From an uncultured Opitutia bacterium (GTDB lineage: Bacteria > Verrucomicrobiota > Verrucomicrobiia > Opitutales > UBA953), in the NCBI GenBank assembly GCA_903925205.1, contig CAIYEN010000036.1, forward strand, positions 1 through 41,472: DNA of 41,472 nt, written 5' to 3'. This document shows, piece by piece, positions 27,485 to 36,788 of this stretch (its first letter is position 1; every line of letters starts with the position of its first letter). Below the pieces are notes generated by a model. The model was not told the origin of the DNA. It ran no database searches and saw only the letters and a list, made by a program, of their open reading frames with translations. Both the position numbers and the translations under genes were made by a program.

Positions 27485-30400
27485 CCGACATCAGCATGGG
27501 TATGGACGAGGGGCCGGACGTTCAGGTCGCCGAAGCGCCCGTGCCCAGTCCGCTTGCCAAGCAGCCTGCTGGAAAGAACGAGTACGACGACCTGGTCGCG
27601 CAGGCGCCGCAGGTAACGACCGCGCCGCCGGCCGGCGACTATGACGCCCTGGTAGTCGACCTGAAGAAGGCGCGCGACCAACGCCTGCGTGGCACCTTGG
27701 TCGGCGCCCAGCAGTCGACGCCAGACGCTGCGGCCAAGGCGGTCGACCTCGCGAAGAAGACCGGCGTGCCGGCCGACATTGTCGAGCGCAACCTCGACAA
27801 GGTCGACGGCGACCACAAGCTGAACGAATACGACGCCATCCTCAAGAAGTCGCCGAAGCTGTCGTTGTGGCTGCTCGCCGACCAGATCAACGCCAAAGTG
27901 GCGAAGGACGATTTCGAGAGCTTGTCGTTCCTCGAGCATACGATCAACGAGGCCTTCTGGCGGCCCTACTACAGCGGCCGGGCAGAGGCCCAGGAAAAGA
28001 ACATCAACCAATCCGTTCAGCTTGGCGCCGACCTCGAGGCAGCGCTGGCACGACAGGCATCCGGCGAGACTCTGTCAGCCTACGATGAGGGCCTGGTCAA
28101 GGACGAGGCCGCAATCCGCGACGTCGTGCGTCAGTCCATCATAGACGCCGGCACCGAGCGCACCCGCCGCCAGGAGCAGGCCGCGGCGCTGCCGCAAAGG
28201 CCGAACGTTATCGAGATGCAGAAGGCAGGCAAGGCGGGCGACTGGGAGGCCTGGTGGAAGGCCTTCGACAAGGACAAGCTGGGTGCCTTTTACACGGTCG
28301 CCCTACAGTCCATGTACACCCTGCCGGCGCAGTTGGTTGGCGGCGCGATCGCCGGTCCAGGTGGTGCCGGCGCGATGTCTTTCGGCTTCGAGTATTGGGG
28401 CGCCGTCATGGACGCCCTTGAGGAAAGCGGCGTCGACATCAACGACCCAACGCAGTTGACAAAGGCCTTCGCCGATCCTGCCAAGATGGCGAAGGTGAAG
28501 GAGCAGGCGACGATCAAGGCCGGCACGATCGCGACCTTGGACGCGGTAAGTTTCGGCGTGGCCAGCAAGTTCCTCGGCATCGGCAAGCGCATGGTCACGC
28601 GCACGGCCACAAACATTCCAGCGCAGGTTGCTTTGCAGGGCGCGCTTGGCGGCGCAGGCGAGGCGGGCGGCTCTTACCTTGCCGGCATGAAGGTCGACCC
28701 GCACGCGGTCATGGCCGAGATCATGGGCGAGGGTTTCGGCTCTCCCGTCGAGGTCGCGACGGCGCGGTGGCGTGAGGCTCGCCAGGCCGACATGACGGCA
28801 AAGCAGTGGGAGACCTTTCAGGCCCTGCCGCCGCTACAGCAGCAGGCCGAAGGCATGGCCATGTCGATCGACAAGCTGGTCGCGATCGCCAACGACACGA
28901 AGCTGGCCACAAGCTCGCCGTCGAAGCTGCAGGAGTTCATCGCCAGCGTCTCCGGTCAGGATGCCACGGTCTACATCCCGGCCGAGGCGGTGATGACCTT
29001 CATGCAGGACATGACGGGACTGCAGGCCGAGCAGTTCGCCGACCGGCTGGGCATCAGCGACCAGTTGGCCCGCATCGCCGCCACCAACGAAGACTTGGCT
29101 ATTCCGCTCGCCCGCTACATCACGGGCGCGAGCGAAGCGCACGCTGCCTGGCGCGAGCAGATCCGCACCGAAGTCGACGGCTTCTCCATCAAGCAGGCGC
29201 AGGAGTATGAGAAGTCCAAGGCCACCGAGCTGAAGGAACTGCAGGACCGCTTTGAAGAGCAGATCGCGGCCGGCATCGTGGCCGACCCGCAGACCATCGT
29301 GTACCAGCAGGTGCTGGCGATGGCGAAGGCCAATGGCTACACGAACGAGGTCGCCGCCCAGCACGCCGCGATCTACGCCAGTCGCTACGCGTCGCGCGCG
29401 GCCCGCAACCCGGAACGCTACGCCGACGCCCTGGACGCCTTCCAGCAGGCCGGTACCGGCAAGGGCATGACTATCCAGACCGTGCTGCCGGACGGCACGC
29501 GCGCCATGGGGCCGGACGTCTTCGACACGCTGCTGGACAGCATCCGGTCGGGCAAGGACCCGATCGTGCCGCCGGCTCACTTCGCGCACCTTGAGGCGCG
29601 GAAGGAGGCGCAGAAGGCGGCCCTCGAGCCGGTCCTTGGCCCGGAGCCGCCGCCCGCGCCGCCAACCCCCAAGCAGGTCGCCGAGGCCCGCAACAAGGCC
29701 GCGCTGGAGGCCTTCAAGGCACAGCGCCAGGAAGTGGCCGACGCTCTGACCAGCATGGGGTTGGACCCGGCCACCATGACCAACGCCCAGATCAGGGACG
29801 CCATCGCCAAGCAGGTGAAGGAGGGGACGACCTACCAGCAGGGGGCCAAGAAGTCCCTGTCCGACAGCCTGATCATGGTTGCCCAGCGCGGCGATCGCGT
29901 CACCGGCAATCGACTGCTTTTGTCTTCTGAGGAGAAGGCGGCCATTGAGGCCTCAGTCGGTCCGTCAGGCCTGTCTGCCAAAGAGATCACCACAACCGTT
30001 CGTAAGCACAAGTTGGCCCACCCCCCGGCCCAGGGATGGGAGCCTCTGGTGTTTCTGCGGGCGCAGCTCGATCCCAAGGGCAAGCCGGAGTTCATTTACC
30101 AGCAAGTCCCCTATGGCTTCATTAGGGACAGCAACAACAAAGAGATCGAGCCAACCGACAAGAGGTACGCGGCCCGCGTCGAGGCGATCGGCAGCGCCAT
30201 CTCTGAAGAGGTTCGTATCGTCTACCGGCGCGCAATTTCCGGCGACAAGAATGCACAGAACATTCTAGCCCAGGCCGGCTGGTACAAGGCGATGCGCGCT
30301 CGGCTGCGGCAGGAGTTCGGCGGCCTGGGCGACCTGTTTGCTGACGCCCTGGGCGCAACGTCTCCCAACACGCCCGTGCGCGGGAATTGGGAGAACGCGA

Positions 30401-33400
30401 TCGACGGCCTGCGCCGCGCGAGCCGAGGCGACTTCGATGAGCTGATGCCGAAGTGGGTGGCCTGGTCGGAGAATATCGATCGGCTCGAGATGGAACTGCG
30501 CGCCTTCGTGAACGAGAGGTTGGCGCAGCAAGATGATAACGGCAAGCCGAGGACAAAGAAGTCTGTCCTCTCTATGCCCGAATACCAGAAGCTGAGAAAA
30601 GAATTGTCTGCGGCGCGCGTTCTGCCGATGGATCTGATGCCGCGGAAGGAGAGCGGCGCGCAGTACGGGTTCAACGGCAAAAACCTGGTACGCGCCATGC
30701 TCGACCTGTGGCGCGTCATCAAGGACGCGGATGCAGACATCGGCCGCAGCGGGACGGCGCCGAAGGCTCTCAACTTTTCGGGCAACCTCATCGGCTTTCG
30801 AGAGAAGGCGACGATCGACGTTTGGGCCGCGCGCCTGCTGCAGCGCCTGGCTGGCAAGCGGCGCATCCCGAGCATGGCCGAGTCCACCGTGTCGGGCGAG
30901 ATGTTGTCGGACGCTTCCACTACCAAGCAGTTCGGCTTTGGCCAGGATGCATTTGCGCATGCTGTCAATCTCATCAAGTCCGACAGCGAGATGAAGCAGG
31001 ATGCCTCTCTCGCGAAGATCAATGACGATGACCTGCAAGCTGTCGTGTGGTTCATCGAGAAGGAGGTGTGGACGGTCAACAACTGGACGAGCGTCGCGGG
31101 CGAAGGCGGTTCGTTCGAGCTGGAGGCTAACCTTACTGGCACCGCGAAACAGGCGCGCGTGCGAGAGTTGCGGAAGATTATCGACAGCTCCCCGGCATCG
31201 GCGGACGTAGAGGCGGCTGCTAATGCCGACGCGGTTTCGGATAAGGTCGCAACGTGGACGGCTGAACACACGGCTGAGATTGAGGAACTGGGCAAGATCA
31301 ACGAGCGCCTTTCCTCCGAAGCGGACACGCTATCGAAGAAGGAACAATCGGACCTGAAGAAGCGCGCCGCAGAACTTGAGAAGGCAATCAAACTGCCGGC
31401 GGATCTCGCCAAAGAGATGCGCGCCGTGGAGAGCGCCCAGCGCCGGATTGACGAGCGCGCCGCCAACAAGGTACTGGCCCGTGCGGAACTGGCCACTCTT
31501 GAGCGGCCGGTCGATCGCTACGTCGGCGGCCTGTCCACGCAGATGTCGATCGACAACCAGGGCATGGACTACGTGCCGACCAACGCCGACATGGCCCGCC
31601 TGGGAGAGGCCATCCGGCTGGCGGTCTACGAGAACGACAAGAACGCGGACGTGCTGGCGTCCAAGGCTTTGTCGACCCAGGGGCGCTACGGCAGCGTGGA
31701 GCGGTCGCTCGATCTAGAGATCGTGACCCGCGAGGGATACGACCCTAGCACCGTCTGGGCCGAGATGCTGCGCCAGGCGCAGGCGGCCCGACAGGACTCG
31801 ACCTTCCTGTCGCGTGTCCTGCGAGAGCATGAGGCGATCGATTACACCAAGCACCGGCCGGGCGTTGAAATCTACTTTCGAGACGCCGCCGCTGCCGAGC
31901 AACTCGAGAAAATGCTCGAGGACCTGGCGAAGGAGGGCGTTTCGTTCCTGACGGTCACGGTCGACGGACGCCGCATGCCGGGATATGTGGCGGGCGCCAT
32001 GCCATCTGCAGTAGGTGTGCGACTTCAGTACATACCGGAGTTCGAGCAGAGGTACGGAAACGACGATTTTTCGGGGTTGGACGACGCCGCCATCGCGGCT
32101 AGAATGCAGGCCAAACGCGACGAACTGCAAGACGTCGCTTTCCGCGTTGCCGCCAATGTCCCTGGCGTCTCTTTTGCAGGCGTGTTCTGGCACGAGACCG
32201 AGGTGGCTTTCAGCCACCAGTATCAGGAGAAGATCGATGCCCTCGCAACTCGAAGACTTGAAGTCGAGTCTGGCACGCCTGGAGGCGAAGCCGGGTGGCG
32301 CGGACAATCCGTTGGTGCAGGGATTGAAGATGCAAATCGCCAGTCTCGAGAAGCCGCGAGCGGACAACCCGGTGAGCAATCGGGAGACGTACCAGGCGGG
32401 AATGCGGTCGGCTCCGACCAAGGGCTAGGCGAGACCTACCAGCAGGAAGCCCGCGGCGAGATCACCTTCGCCGACAACGTCACGACCATCAGCCTGTTCC
32501 AGGCGCGCGACCTGTCGACGCTCGCGCATGAGACCGGCCACCTGTGGCTGGCCGAACTGGAGAGTGACGCCAAGCATTCGGCGGCGTCCGACCGGTCGAA
32601 GGCCGACTGGCAGACGGTCCTGACCTTCCTCGGCAGCGACGGCTACATCACGCGCGAGCAGCACGAACTGTTCGCCCGCGCTTTCGAGACCTACCTGATG
32701 GAAGGCAAGGCCCCGACCGAGGGGCTGCGCGGTGTGTTCCGGTCGTTCAAGAACTGGCTGGTTGGCATCTACCGCAACCTCGCCAGGCTGCAGGCGCCGA
32801 TCTCGCCCGAGATGCGGGAAGTGTTCGATCGGCTGATCGCGACCGACGAGGAGATCGCCGCGGCCCGTGACGTGCAGGGCTTCAACCCGGTATTCACCGA
32901 CGCGAAGTCGGCCGGCATGACCGAGGTAGAGTTCGCCGCCTACACCAAGCGGGTGACGCAGGTCGTAGACGCGGCAGAGGAGGCGGTCCTCGAGAAAGTG
33001 ATGGCCACCATCCGCCGGCAGAAGACCAAGGAGGTCGCCGCCGAGAAGTCGAAGATCCGCAAGGAAGTCACCGAGGAGATGATGAAGGACCCCGGCAACG
33101 CGGCCCTTCACCTTCTGCGGACGGGGATGCTGTACGGCTCCCCGGTCACGCCTATGAGCCTGGTCGACGCCAAGCTGTCGCGCGCCGCGCTGGTTGCGAT
33201 TATTGGCGAGGAGGGGCTGAAGAACCTGCCGCGAGGCATCTACGCCAACGAGGGCATCGACCCCGACGACCTCGCGCAGGTCTTCGGGCTAGGCAACGGC
33301 CAGGAACTGGTCGAGCGGCTGATGCACATCCAGGCCGAGGCCGACGCCATGCGCGCTAAGGGCGACAACCGATCGCCGCTCAACGCCCGCATCGCCGAGG

Positions 33401-36195
33401 AGACCCAGCGCCGACTGATCGAGAGCCTCGGCGACCCGCTCAACGACGGCTCGATCGAGGCCGAGGCGATGGCCGCCATCCATTCCGACAAGCAGGGTGC
33501 GCTGCTGTCGAGCGAGTTGAAGGTGCTGGCCCGCAAGGCCGGGCAGTCCGGCACCATCACGCTGGACGACATCAAGGGATGGGCCGCAAACACGATCGGC
33601 GAGATGTCGGTCTACCAGGCCACACAGGCGGCGAAGTACCAGCGCGCCGAGCGCATGGCCGGGCAGGCCGTGCAGCGGGCGCTGATCAAAGGCGACTTCG
33701 TGGCGGCGTTCAAGGCGAAGCAGGACCAGCTAGTCAACTTCGCCCTGTACACCGAGGCCAAGAAGGCAGCGCAGGAGGCCGAGAGCATCCGCAAGCTGGC
33801 AGACCGCTACGCCTCGGCGGCGACCATCAAGTCGATGGACCAGGGCGCGCTGGAGCAGATCCACCAGTTGCTCGAGGACTACGACTTCAAGCGCCGCAGC
33901 GGCGCCCTGTTGGCTGAGCGCACGACCTTCAGCGCGTGGGCGGCCGAGCAGGCGGCGCAGGGCTTTGAGGTAATCGAGCCGCCCCGGTTGAAGGGCGCTC
34001 AGCGGGTTCACTTCAGCCAAATGAACATGGACGAGATCCGAGGGCTGGGCGACACGATCAAGCAGATCGCCCACATCGGCCGCTGGAAGCAGGAGATGGT
34101 CGACGGCGCCAAGAAGCGCGCCTTTGACGCGATCGTCGCCGAGGCTGTCGACACCGCCGGCAAGATTGATCAGCGCGGCGTCAGCCAGATGCGCCGCGGC
34201 ACGACCGCGTTGCAGGACAAGCTGGGCGACGTCGCATCGTGGTTTCGGTCGGTCGACGCCGCACTCCTGAAGATGGAGACCATCTTCGAGTGGCTCGACA
34301 ACGACAAGACGGGCAGGGGCGTATTCAGCCGGGTGGTCTTCCGGCGAATTGCCGACGCGCAGGTGAAAGAGCGCGACATGCAGAAGGACCTCGCCGGAAA
34401 GATGCAGGTGATCTACGACAAGGTCCCGGCCGCCCAGCGCAAAGACTGGTCGAAGCAGCACGTCATTACCGAGCTGGGGACCAAGCTGAACAAGTCGCAG
34501 ATGATCGCGGTCGCGCTGAACATCGGCAACGCCTCGAATCTGCAGAAGATGCTGTCCGGCGAAAAGTGGGACGAGGCCGCCGTCAGGCAGATGCTGAACC
34601 AGCACCTGACCAAGGAAGAGTGGCAGTTCGTTCAGGACACCTGGGACCTGATCAATTCCCTGTGGCCCGAGACCGAGGCGCTTGAGAAACGGGTCAACGG
34701 CGTGGCGCCGCCCAAGGTCGAGCCGACCCCGGTCGAGACCCCACACGGCACCCTGCGGGGCGGCTACTACCCGATGGCCTATGACAAGGCCGGCGACATC
34801 AAGGCCGACCGCATCGCGTCCAATAGCGCCGAGGGCCTGTTCGACCCGGAATACCGGAGGGCCTCGACCCGCGCCGGCTCGACCAACAAGCGCACCGAGG
34901 GCTTCAACGCCAAGGTGCTGCTGTCGCTCAATGTCATCGGCATGCACCTGAACGAGGTCGCCCACGACCTGGCCTTCCGCGAGGCCGTGATGGATGCCTT
35001 CAAGTTCCTGTCGAACGACAAGGTGCGCGAGGCAATCCGATCGGCGGTAGGCCCCGAATACGAGAAGCAGACGCAGGTCTGGCTGAAGGCGGTGGCCAAC
35101 GAGTGGGCGGTCGATCGGCGCGGCCTCGAGGGCATCGACAAGTTCCTGCAGACGGCTCGTGCCAACACGGCGATCGTCGGCATGGGCTTCCGCGTCAGCA
35201 CGATGTTCTCGCAGGTGGCGGGCTTCGCCAACTCCATCCAGCGCCTCGGCTCTGCCTCAATGATGGCCGGCATCCGCGACTTCTACAAGGACCCGGCCGG
35301 CATGGCGGCGTTCGTGCGCGAACGGTCGGGCGAGATGCGCCACCGGGCGAACGACCTCGAGCGCGACATCCGGCTAGCGCTGAAGCGCATGGAAGGCAAG
35401 GACGGCAACCTCGACGCGGTGCGCCGGTTTGCCTTTCGCGGTATTGCGCTGTTCGACGCCGCGGTCTCGCTGCCGACCTGGGTAGGCGCCTATAACCAGG
35501 GCCTGAAGCAGGGTATGACCGACGCCGAAGCCGTGGCCTACGGCGACAAGATGGTGCGCGACACTCAGGGCGCCGGATCGGTCAAGGACCTGTCCGCGTT
35601 CCAGCGCGGCGGCGAGGCCCTGAAGTTGCTGGGCATGTTCTATTCGTACTTCAACGTCTACTACAACCGGCAGCGCGGGCTGGTACGCGACGCACGGGAG
35701 GCCGACAGCTTCTCCGACTACATGGACGTGGTCGGCCAGGGGTTGTGGCTGATGGTCGTGCCGACGCTGCTGTCGGCCCTGCTCTCGGGACAGGGACCGG
35801 AGGACGACGAGGAGTGGTGGCTGTGGGCCACCCGCAACGTCGGCTTCGGCGTGTTCTCCGGTATCCCTTGGGCGCGCGACATCGGCGGCTCGCTGTCGAA
35901 CCAGATCGCCGGCAAGGGCTTCGGCGGCGCCAAGCTGTCTCCGGTGCAGGGCATTGGCGAGGGCATCCAGCACCTGACCACCGACGCCGCACACCTGGTA
36001 AACGGCGAGGAGACGTCGAAGTCTTCGATCAAGAACCTGTTCAACGTGGTTGGCTTGTTCACCGCGCTGCCGACCGGCCAGCTCGGCGCCACAACGCAGT
36101 TCGTTTGGGACGCCTTGGCCGAGGGCAGCCAGAACCCCGAGGGCCTGCTCGACTGGCTCAAGGGCCTGGCCTATGGGCCGAAGAAGCAGAAGTAG
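27481..36195 (+). CDS. Giant polyvalent internal virion protein (2904 aa)
   Basis: The last late gene, occupying T7 gp16's place. It has an N-terminal intrinsically disordered/helical part. Hydrophobic segments lie near residue 280-300 (YTLPAQLVGGAIAGPGGAGA). Around residues 900-1230 is a domain recurrent in polyvalent phage proteins (LGATSPNTPVRGNWENAIDG, ALNFSGNLIGFREKATIDVW, AARLLQRLAG). A zinc metallopeptidase motif HETGH sits at ~1683-1687 (LSTLAHETGHLWLAELE). Long helices follow to a C-terminal membrane-active region (GQGLWLMVVPTLLSALLSGQ) like the LPD38-type domain. It should be ejected into the host. DNA between about 30000 and 32430 is less GC-rich. The reading frame is locally poor at 32237-32428. 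Confidence 0.85.
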   Translation: MTDISMGMDEGPDVQVAEAPVPSPLAKQPAGKNEYDDLVAQAPQVTTAPPAGDYDALVVDLKKARDQRLRGTLVGAQQSTPDAAAKAVDLAKKTGVPADIVERNLDKVDGDHKLNEYDAILKKSPKLSLWLLADQINAKVAKDDFESLSFLEHTINEAFWRPYYSGRAEAQEKNINQSVQLGADLEAALARQASGETLSAYDEGLVKDEAAIRDVVRQSIIDAGTERTRRQEQAAALPQRPNVIEMQKAGKAGDWEAWWKAFDKDKLGAFYTVALQSMYTLPAQLVGGAIAGPGGAGAMSFGFEYWGAVMDALEESGVDINDPTQLTKAFADPAKMAKVKEQATIKAGTIATLDAVSFGVASKFLGIGKRMVTRTATNIPAQVALQGALGGAGEAGGSYLAGMKVDPHAVMAEIMGEGFGSPVEVATARWREARQADMTAKQWETFQALPPLQQQAEGMAMSIDKLVAIANDTKLATSSPSKLQEFIASVSGQDATVYIPAEAVMTFMQDMTGLQAEQFADRLGISDQLARIAATNEDLAIPLARYITGASEAHAAWREQIRTEVDGFSIKQAQEYEKSKATELKELQDRFEEQIAAGIVADPQTIVYQQVLAMAKANGYTNEVAAQHAAIYASRYASRAARNPERYADALDAFQQAGTGKGMTIQTVLPDGTRAMGPDVFDTLLDSIRSGKDPIVPPAHFAHLEARKEAQKAALEPVLGPEPPPAPPTPKQVAEARNKAALEAFKAQRQEVADALTSMGLDPATMTNAQIRDAIAKQVKEGTTYQQGAKKSLSDSLIMVAQRGDRVTGNRLLLSSEEKAAIEASVGPSGLSAKEITTTVRKHKLAHPPAQGWEPLVFLRAQLDPKGKPEFIYQQVPYGFIRDSNNKEIEPTDKRYAARVEAIGSAISEEVRIVYRRAISGDKNAQNILAQAGWYKAMRARLRQEFGGLGDLFADALGATSPNTPVRGNWENAIDGLRRASRGDFDELMPKWVAWSENIDRLEMELRAFVNERLAQQDDNGKPRTKKSVLSMPEYQKLRKELSAARVLPMDLMPRKESGAQYGFNGKNLVRAMLDLWRVIKDADADIGRSGTAPKALNFSGNLIGFREKATIDVWAARLLQRLAGKRRIPSMAESTVSGEMLSDASTTKQFGFGQDAFAHAVNLIKSDSEMKQDASLAKINDDDLQAVVWFIEKEVWTVNNWTSVAGEGGSFELEANLTGTAKQARVRELRKIIDSSPASADVEAAANADAVSDKVATWTAEHTAEIEELGKINERLSSEADTLSKKEQSDLKKRAAELEKAIKLPADLAKEMRAVESAQRRIDERAANKVLARAELATLERPVDRYVGGLSTQMSIDNQGMDYVPTNADMARLGEAIRLAVYENDKNADVLASKALSTQGRYGSVERSLDLEIVTREGYDPSTVWAEMLRQAQAARQDSTFLSRVLREHEAIDYTKHRPGVEIYFRDAAAAEQLEKMLEDLAKEGVSFLTVTVDGRRMPGYVAGAMPSAVGVRLQYIPEFEQRYGNDDFSGLDDAAIAARMQAKRDELQDVAFRVAANVPGVSFAGVFWHETEVAFSHQYQEKIDALATRRLEVESGTPGGEAGWRGQSVGAGIEDANRQSREAASGQPGEQSGDVPGGNAVGSDQGLGETYQQEARGEITFADNVTTISLFQARDLSTLAHETGHLWLAELESDAKHSAASDRSKADWQTVLTFLGSDGYITREQHELFARAFETYLMEGKAPTEGLRGVFRSFKNWLVGIYRNLARLQAPISPEMREVFDRLIATDEEIAAARDVQGFNPVFTDAKSAGMTEVEFAAYTKRVTQVVDAAEEAVLEKVMATIRRQKTKEVAAEKSKIRKEVTEEMMKDPGNAALHLLRTGMLYGSPVTPMSLVDAKLSRAALVAIIGEEGLKNLPRGIYANEGIDPDDLAQVFGLGNGQELVERLMHIQAEADAMRAKGDNRSPLNARIAEETQRRLIESLGDPLNDGSIEAEAMAAIHSDKQGALLSSELKVLARKAGQSGTITLDDIKGWAANTIGEMSVYQATQAAKYQRAERMAGQAVQRALIKGDFVAAFKAKQDQLVNFALYTEAKKAAQEAESIRKLADRYASAATIKSMDQGALEQIHQLLEDYDFKRRSGALLAERTTFSAWAAEQAAQGFEVIEPPRLKGAQRVHFSQMNMDEIRGLGDTIKQIAHIGRWKQEMVDGAKKRAFDAIVAEAVDTAGKIDQRGVSQMRRGTTALQDKLGDVASWFRSVDAALLKMETIFEWLDNDKTGRGVFSRVVFRRIADAQVKERDMQKDLAGKMQVIYDKVPAAQRKDWSKQHVITELGTKLNKSQMIAVALNIGNASNLQKMLSGEKWDEAAVRQMLNQHLTKEEWQFVQDTWDLINSLWPETEALEKRVNGVAPPKVEPTPVETPHGTLRGGYYPMAYDKAGDIKADRIASNSAEGLFDPEYRRASTRAGSTNKRTEGFNAKVLLSLNVIGMHLNEVAHDLAFREAVMDAFKFLSNDKVREAIRSAVGPEYEKQTQVWLKAVANEWAVDRRGLEGIDKFLQTARANTAIVGMGFRVSTMFSQVAGFANSIQRLGSASMMAGIRDFYKDPAGMAAFVRERSGEMRHRANDLERDIRLALKRMEGKDGNLDAVRRFAFRGIALFDAAVSLPTWVGAYNQGLKQGMTDAEAVAYGDKMVRDTQGAGSVKDLSAFQRGGEALKLLGMFYSYFNVYYNRQRGLVRDAREADSFSDYMDVVGQGLWLMVVPTLLSALLSGQGPEDDEEWWLWATRNVGFGVFSGIPWARDIGGSLSNQIAGKGFGGAKLSPVQGIGEGIQHLTTDAAHLVNGEETSKSSIKNLFNVVGLFTALPTGQLGATTQFVWDALAEGSQNPEGLLDWLKGLAYGPKKQK
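32237..32428 (+). CDS. Embedded ORF (63 aa) in +1 frame inside giant gene
   Basis: AGGAG lies seven bases before ATG 32237. The product MPSQLEDLKSSLARLEAKPG, GADNPLVQGLKMQIASLEKP, RADNPVSNRETYQAGMRSAP, TKG is a convincing small coiled-coil protein. By-eye third-position GC is clearly higher in this frame than in the giant ORF's frame over the same bases, which here reads compositionally odd sequence (ESGTPGGEAGWRGQSVGAGI). It may be a real overlapping gene, or mark an ancestral gene boundary where two proteins were fused. Confidence 0.55.
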   Translation: MPSQLEDLKSSLARLEAKPGGADNPLVQGLKMQIASLEKPRADNPVSNRETYQAGMRSAPTKG

Positions 36196-36222
36196 GCAAC
36201 GCCGTCAGGTGAGCCCAGATGT

Positions 36223-36248
36223 AGGACCGTGATTCACGTTCTGGTCCT
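36223..36248 (+). terminator. Hairpin after the late operon
   Basis: AGGACC (36223-36228) pairs with GGTCCT (36243-36248), with an inner CGTGA-T-TCACG palindrome competing, followed by TCCTG. It lies 28 bp after the giant gene's stop. The U-tract is poor, so intrinsic termination is uncertain; position supports it. Confidence 0.35.
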
Positions 36249-36281
36249 TCCTGTGCGAATCGGGGGCAATGGAAAGAAGTT

Positions 36282-36302
36282 GCGCCAAGTCATTGGTGGC
36301 GC
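36282..36302 (-). terminator. Weak minus-strand terminator candidate
   Basis: On the minus strand GCGCCA-N9-TGGCGC is followed by AACTTCTTTCC. It could end the leftward early operon about 100 bp after its last gene. Six-bp stem and interrupted T-run make this weak. Confidence 0.3.
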
Positions 36303-36331
36303 TTGCTGGAAACGATCCGGCAATATTCTTA

Positions 36332-36359
36332 GTATCGCATAATATATATTGGGACTAGA
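36332..36359 (+). other. attP: dif-like XerCD site, candidate phage attachment site
   Basis: An AT-rich island reads GTATCGCATAA-TATATA-TTGGGACTAGA. Against E. coli dif (GGTGCGCATAA-TGTATA-TTATGTTAAAT) the core CGCATAATATATATT differs at one of 15 positions. The left arm fits a XerC site, the centre is six bases, and the right (XerD) arm is degenerate, as in many phage sites that exploit Xer. It lies between the end of the late operon and the end of the leftward operon, the topological place of attP in lambda. No integrase gene is seen in the window. Confidence 0.55.
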
Positions 36360-36398
36360 AGCTCAGGCAAAACAACAGTTTGTGGTTGCGCTGGAATT

Positions 36399-36788
36399 TC
36401 AGGAAACATTGCGAGACTTGATCGGCTTCTTGCCCGTGGGCGTCTTGCCGTTCATGTAGACCAACACTTCAGCGGCCGACTTGATGACGTGCCGCAGATC
36501 CATGCGCTGGCGATTTATACCACGTTGATGGTCCTGGGTCACGACCAGAGCCTCGACCAAGGCCGCCTGCAGGGCCTCTATCTGGCGCCGCGTGTGGATC
36601 GGGTCGGAGAAGGTGAGTTCAAGCCGGACCGGCGCGCAGATCGCATCCACGGCCTCGGCGGACAGGCGCACGTCGCCGGGCTCGCGCGTGGTGGTGGTCG
36701 GGTCGAAGTTCTTGGCGCGGGCCATGAATGCCTCTCTCTGGCGCTGGAAATCGACAATCGCCTGTTCGGTGACGGTCATGTCGCTCAT
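36399..36788 (-). CDS. Hypothetical early-left protein (129 aa)
   Basis: The start at 36788 overlaps the upstream stop (ATGA); the track's longer version begins in the neighbour. The product starts MSDMTVTEQAIVDFQRQREA, FMARAKNFDP and has a middle VRLSAEAVDAICAPVRLELT with a helical end. No recognised motif. It is the last gene of the leftward operon, next to the convergent intergenic region with the dif-like site; in lambda this is where int and xis would be, but nothing in the sequence suggests a recombinase. Confidence 0.65.
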   Translation of the reverse strand: MSDMTVTEQAIVDFQRQREAFMARAKNFDPTTTTREPGDVRLSAEAVDAICAPVRLELTFSDPIHTRRQIEALQAALVEALVVTQDHQRGINRQRMDLRHVIKSAAEVLVYMNGKTPTGKKPIKSRNVS

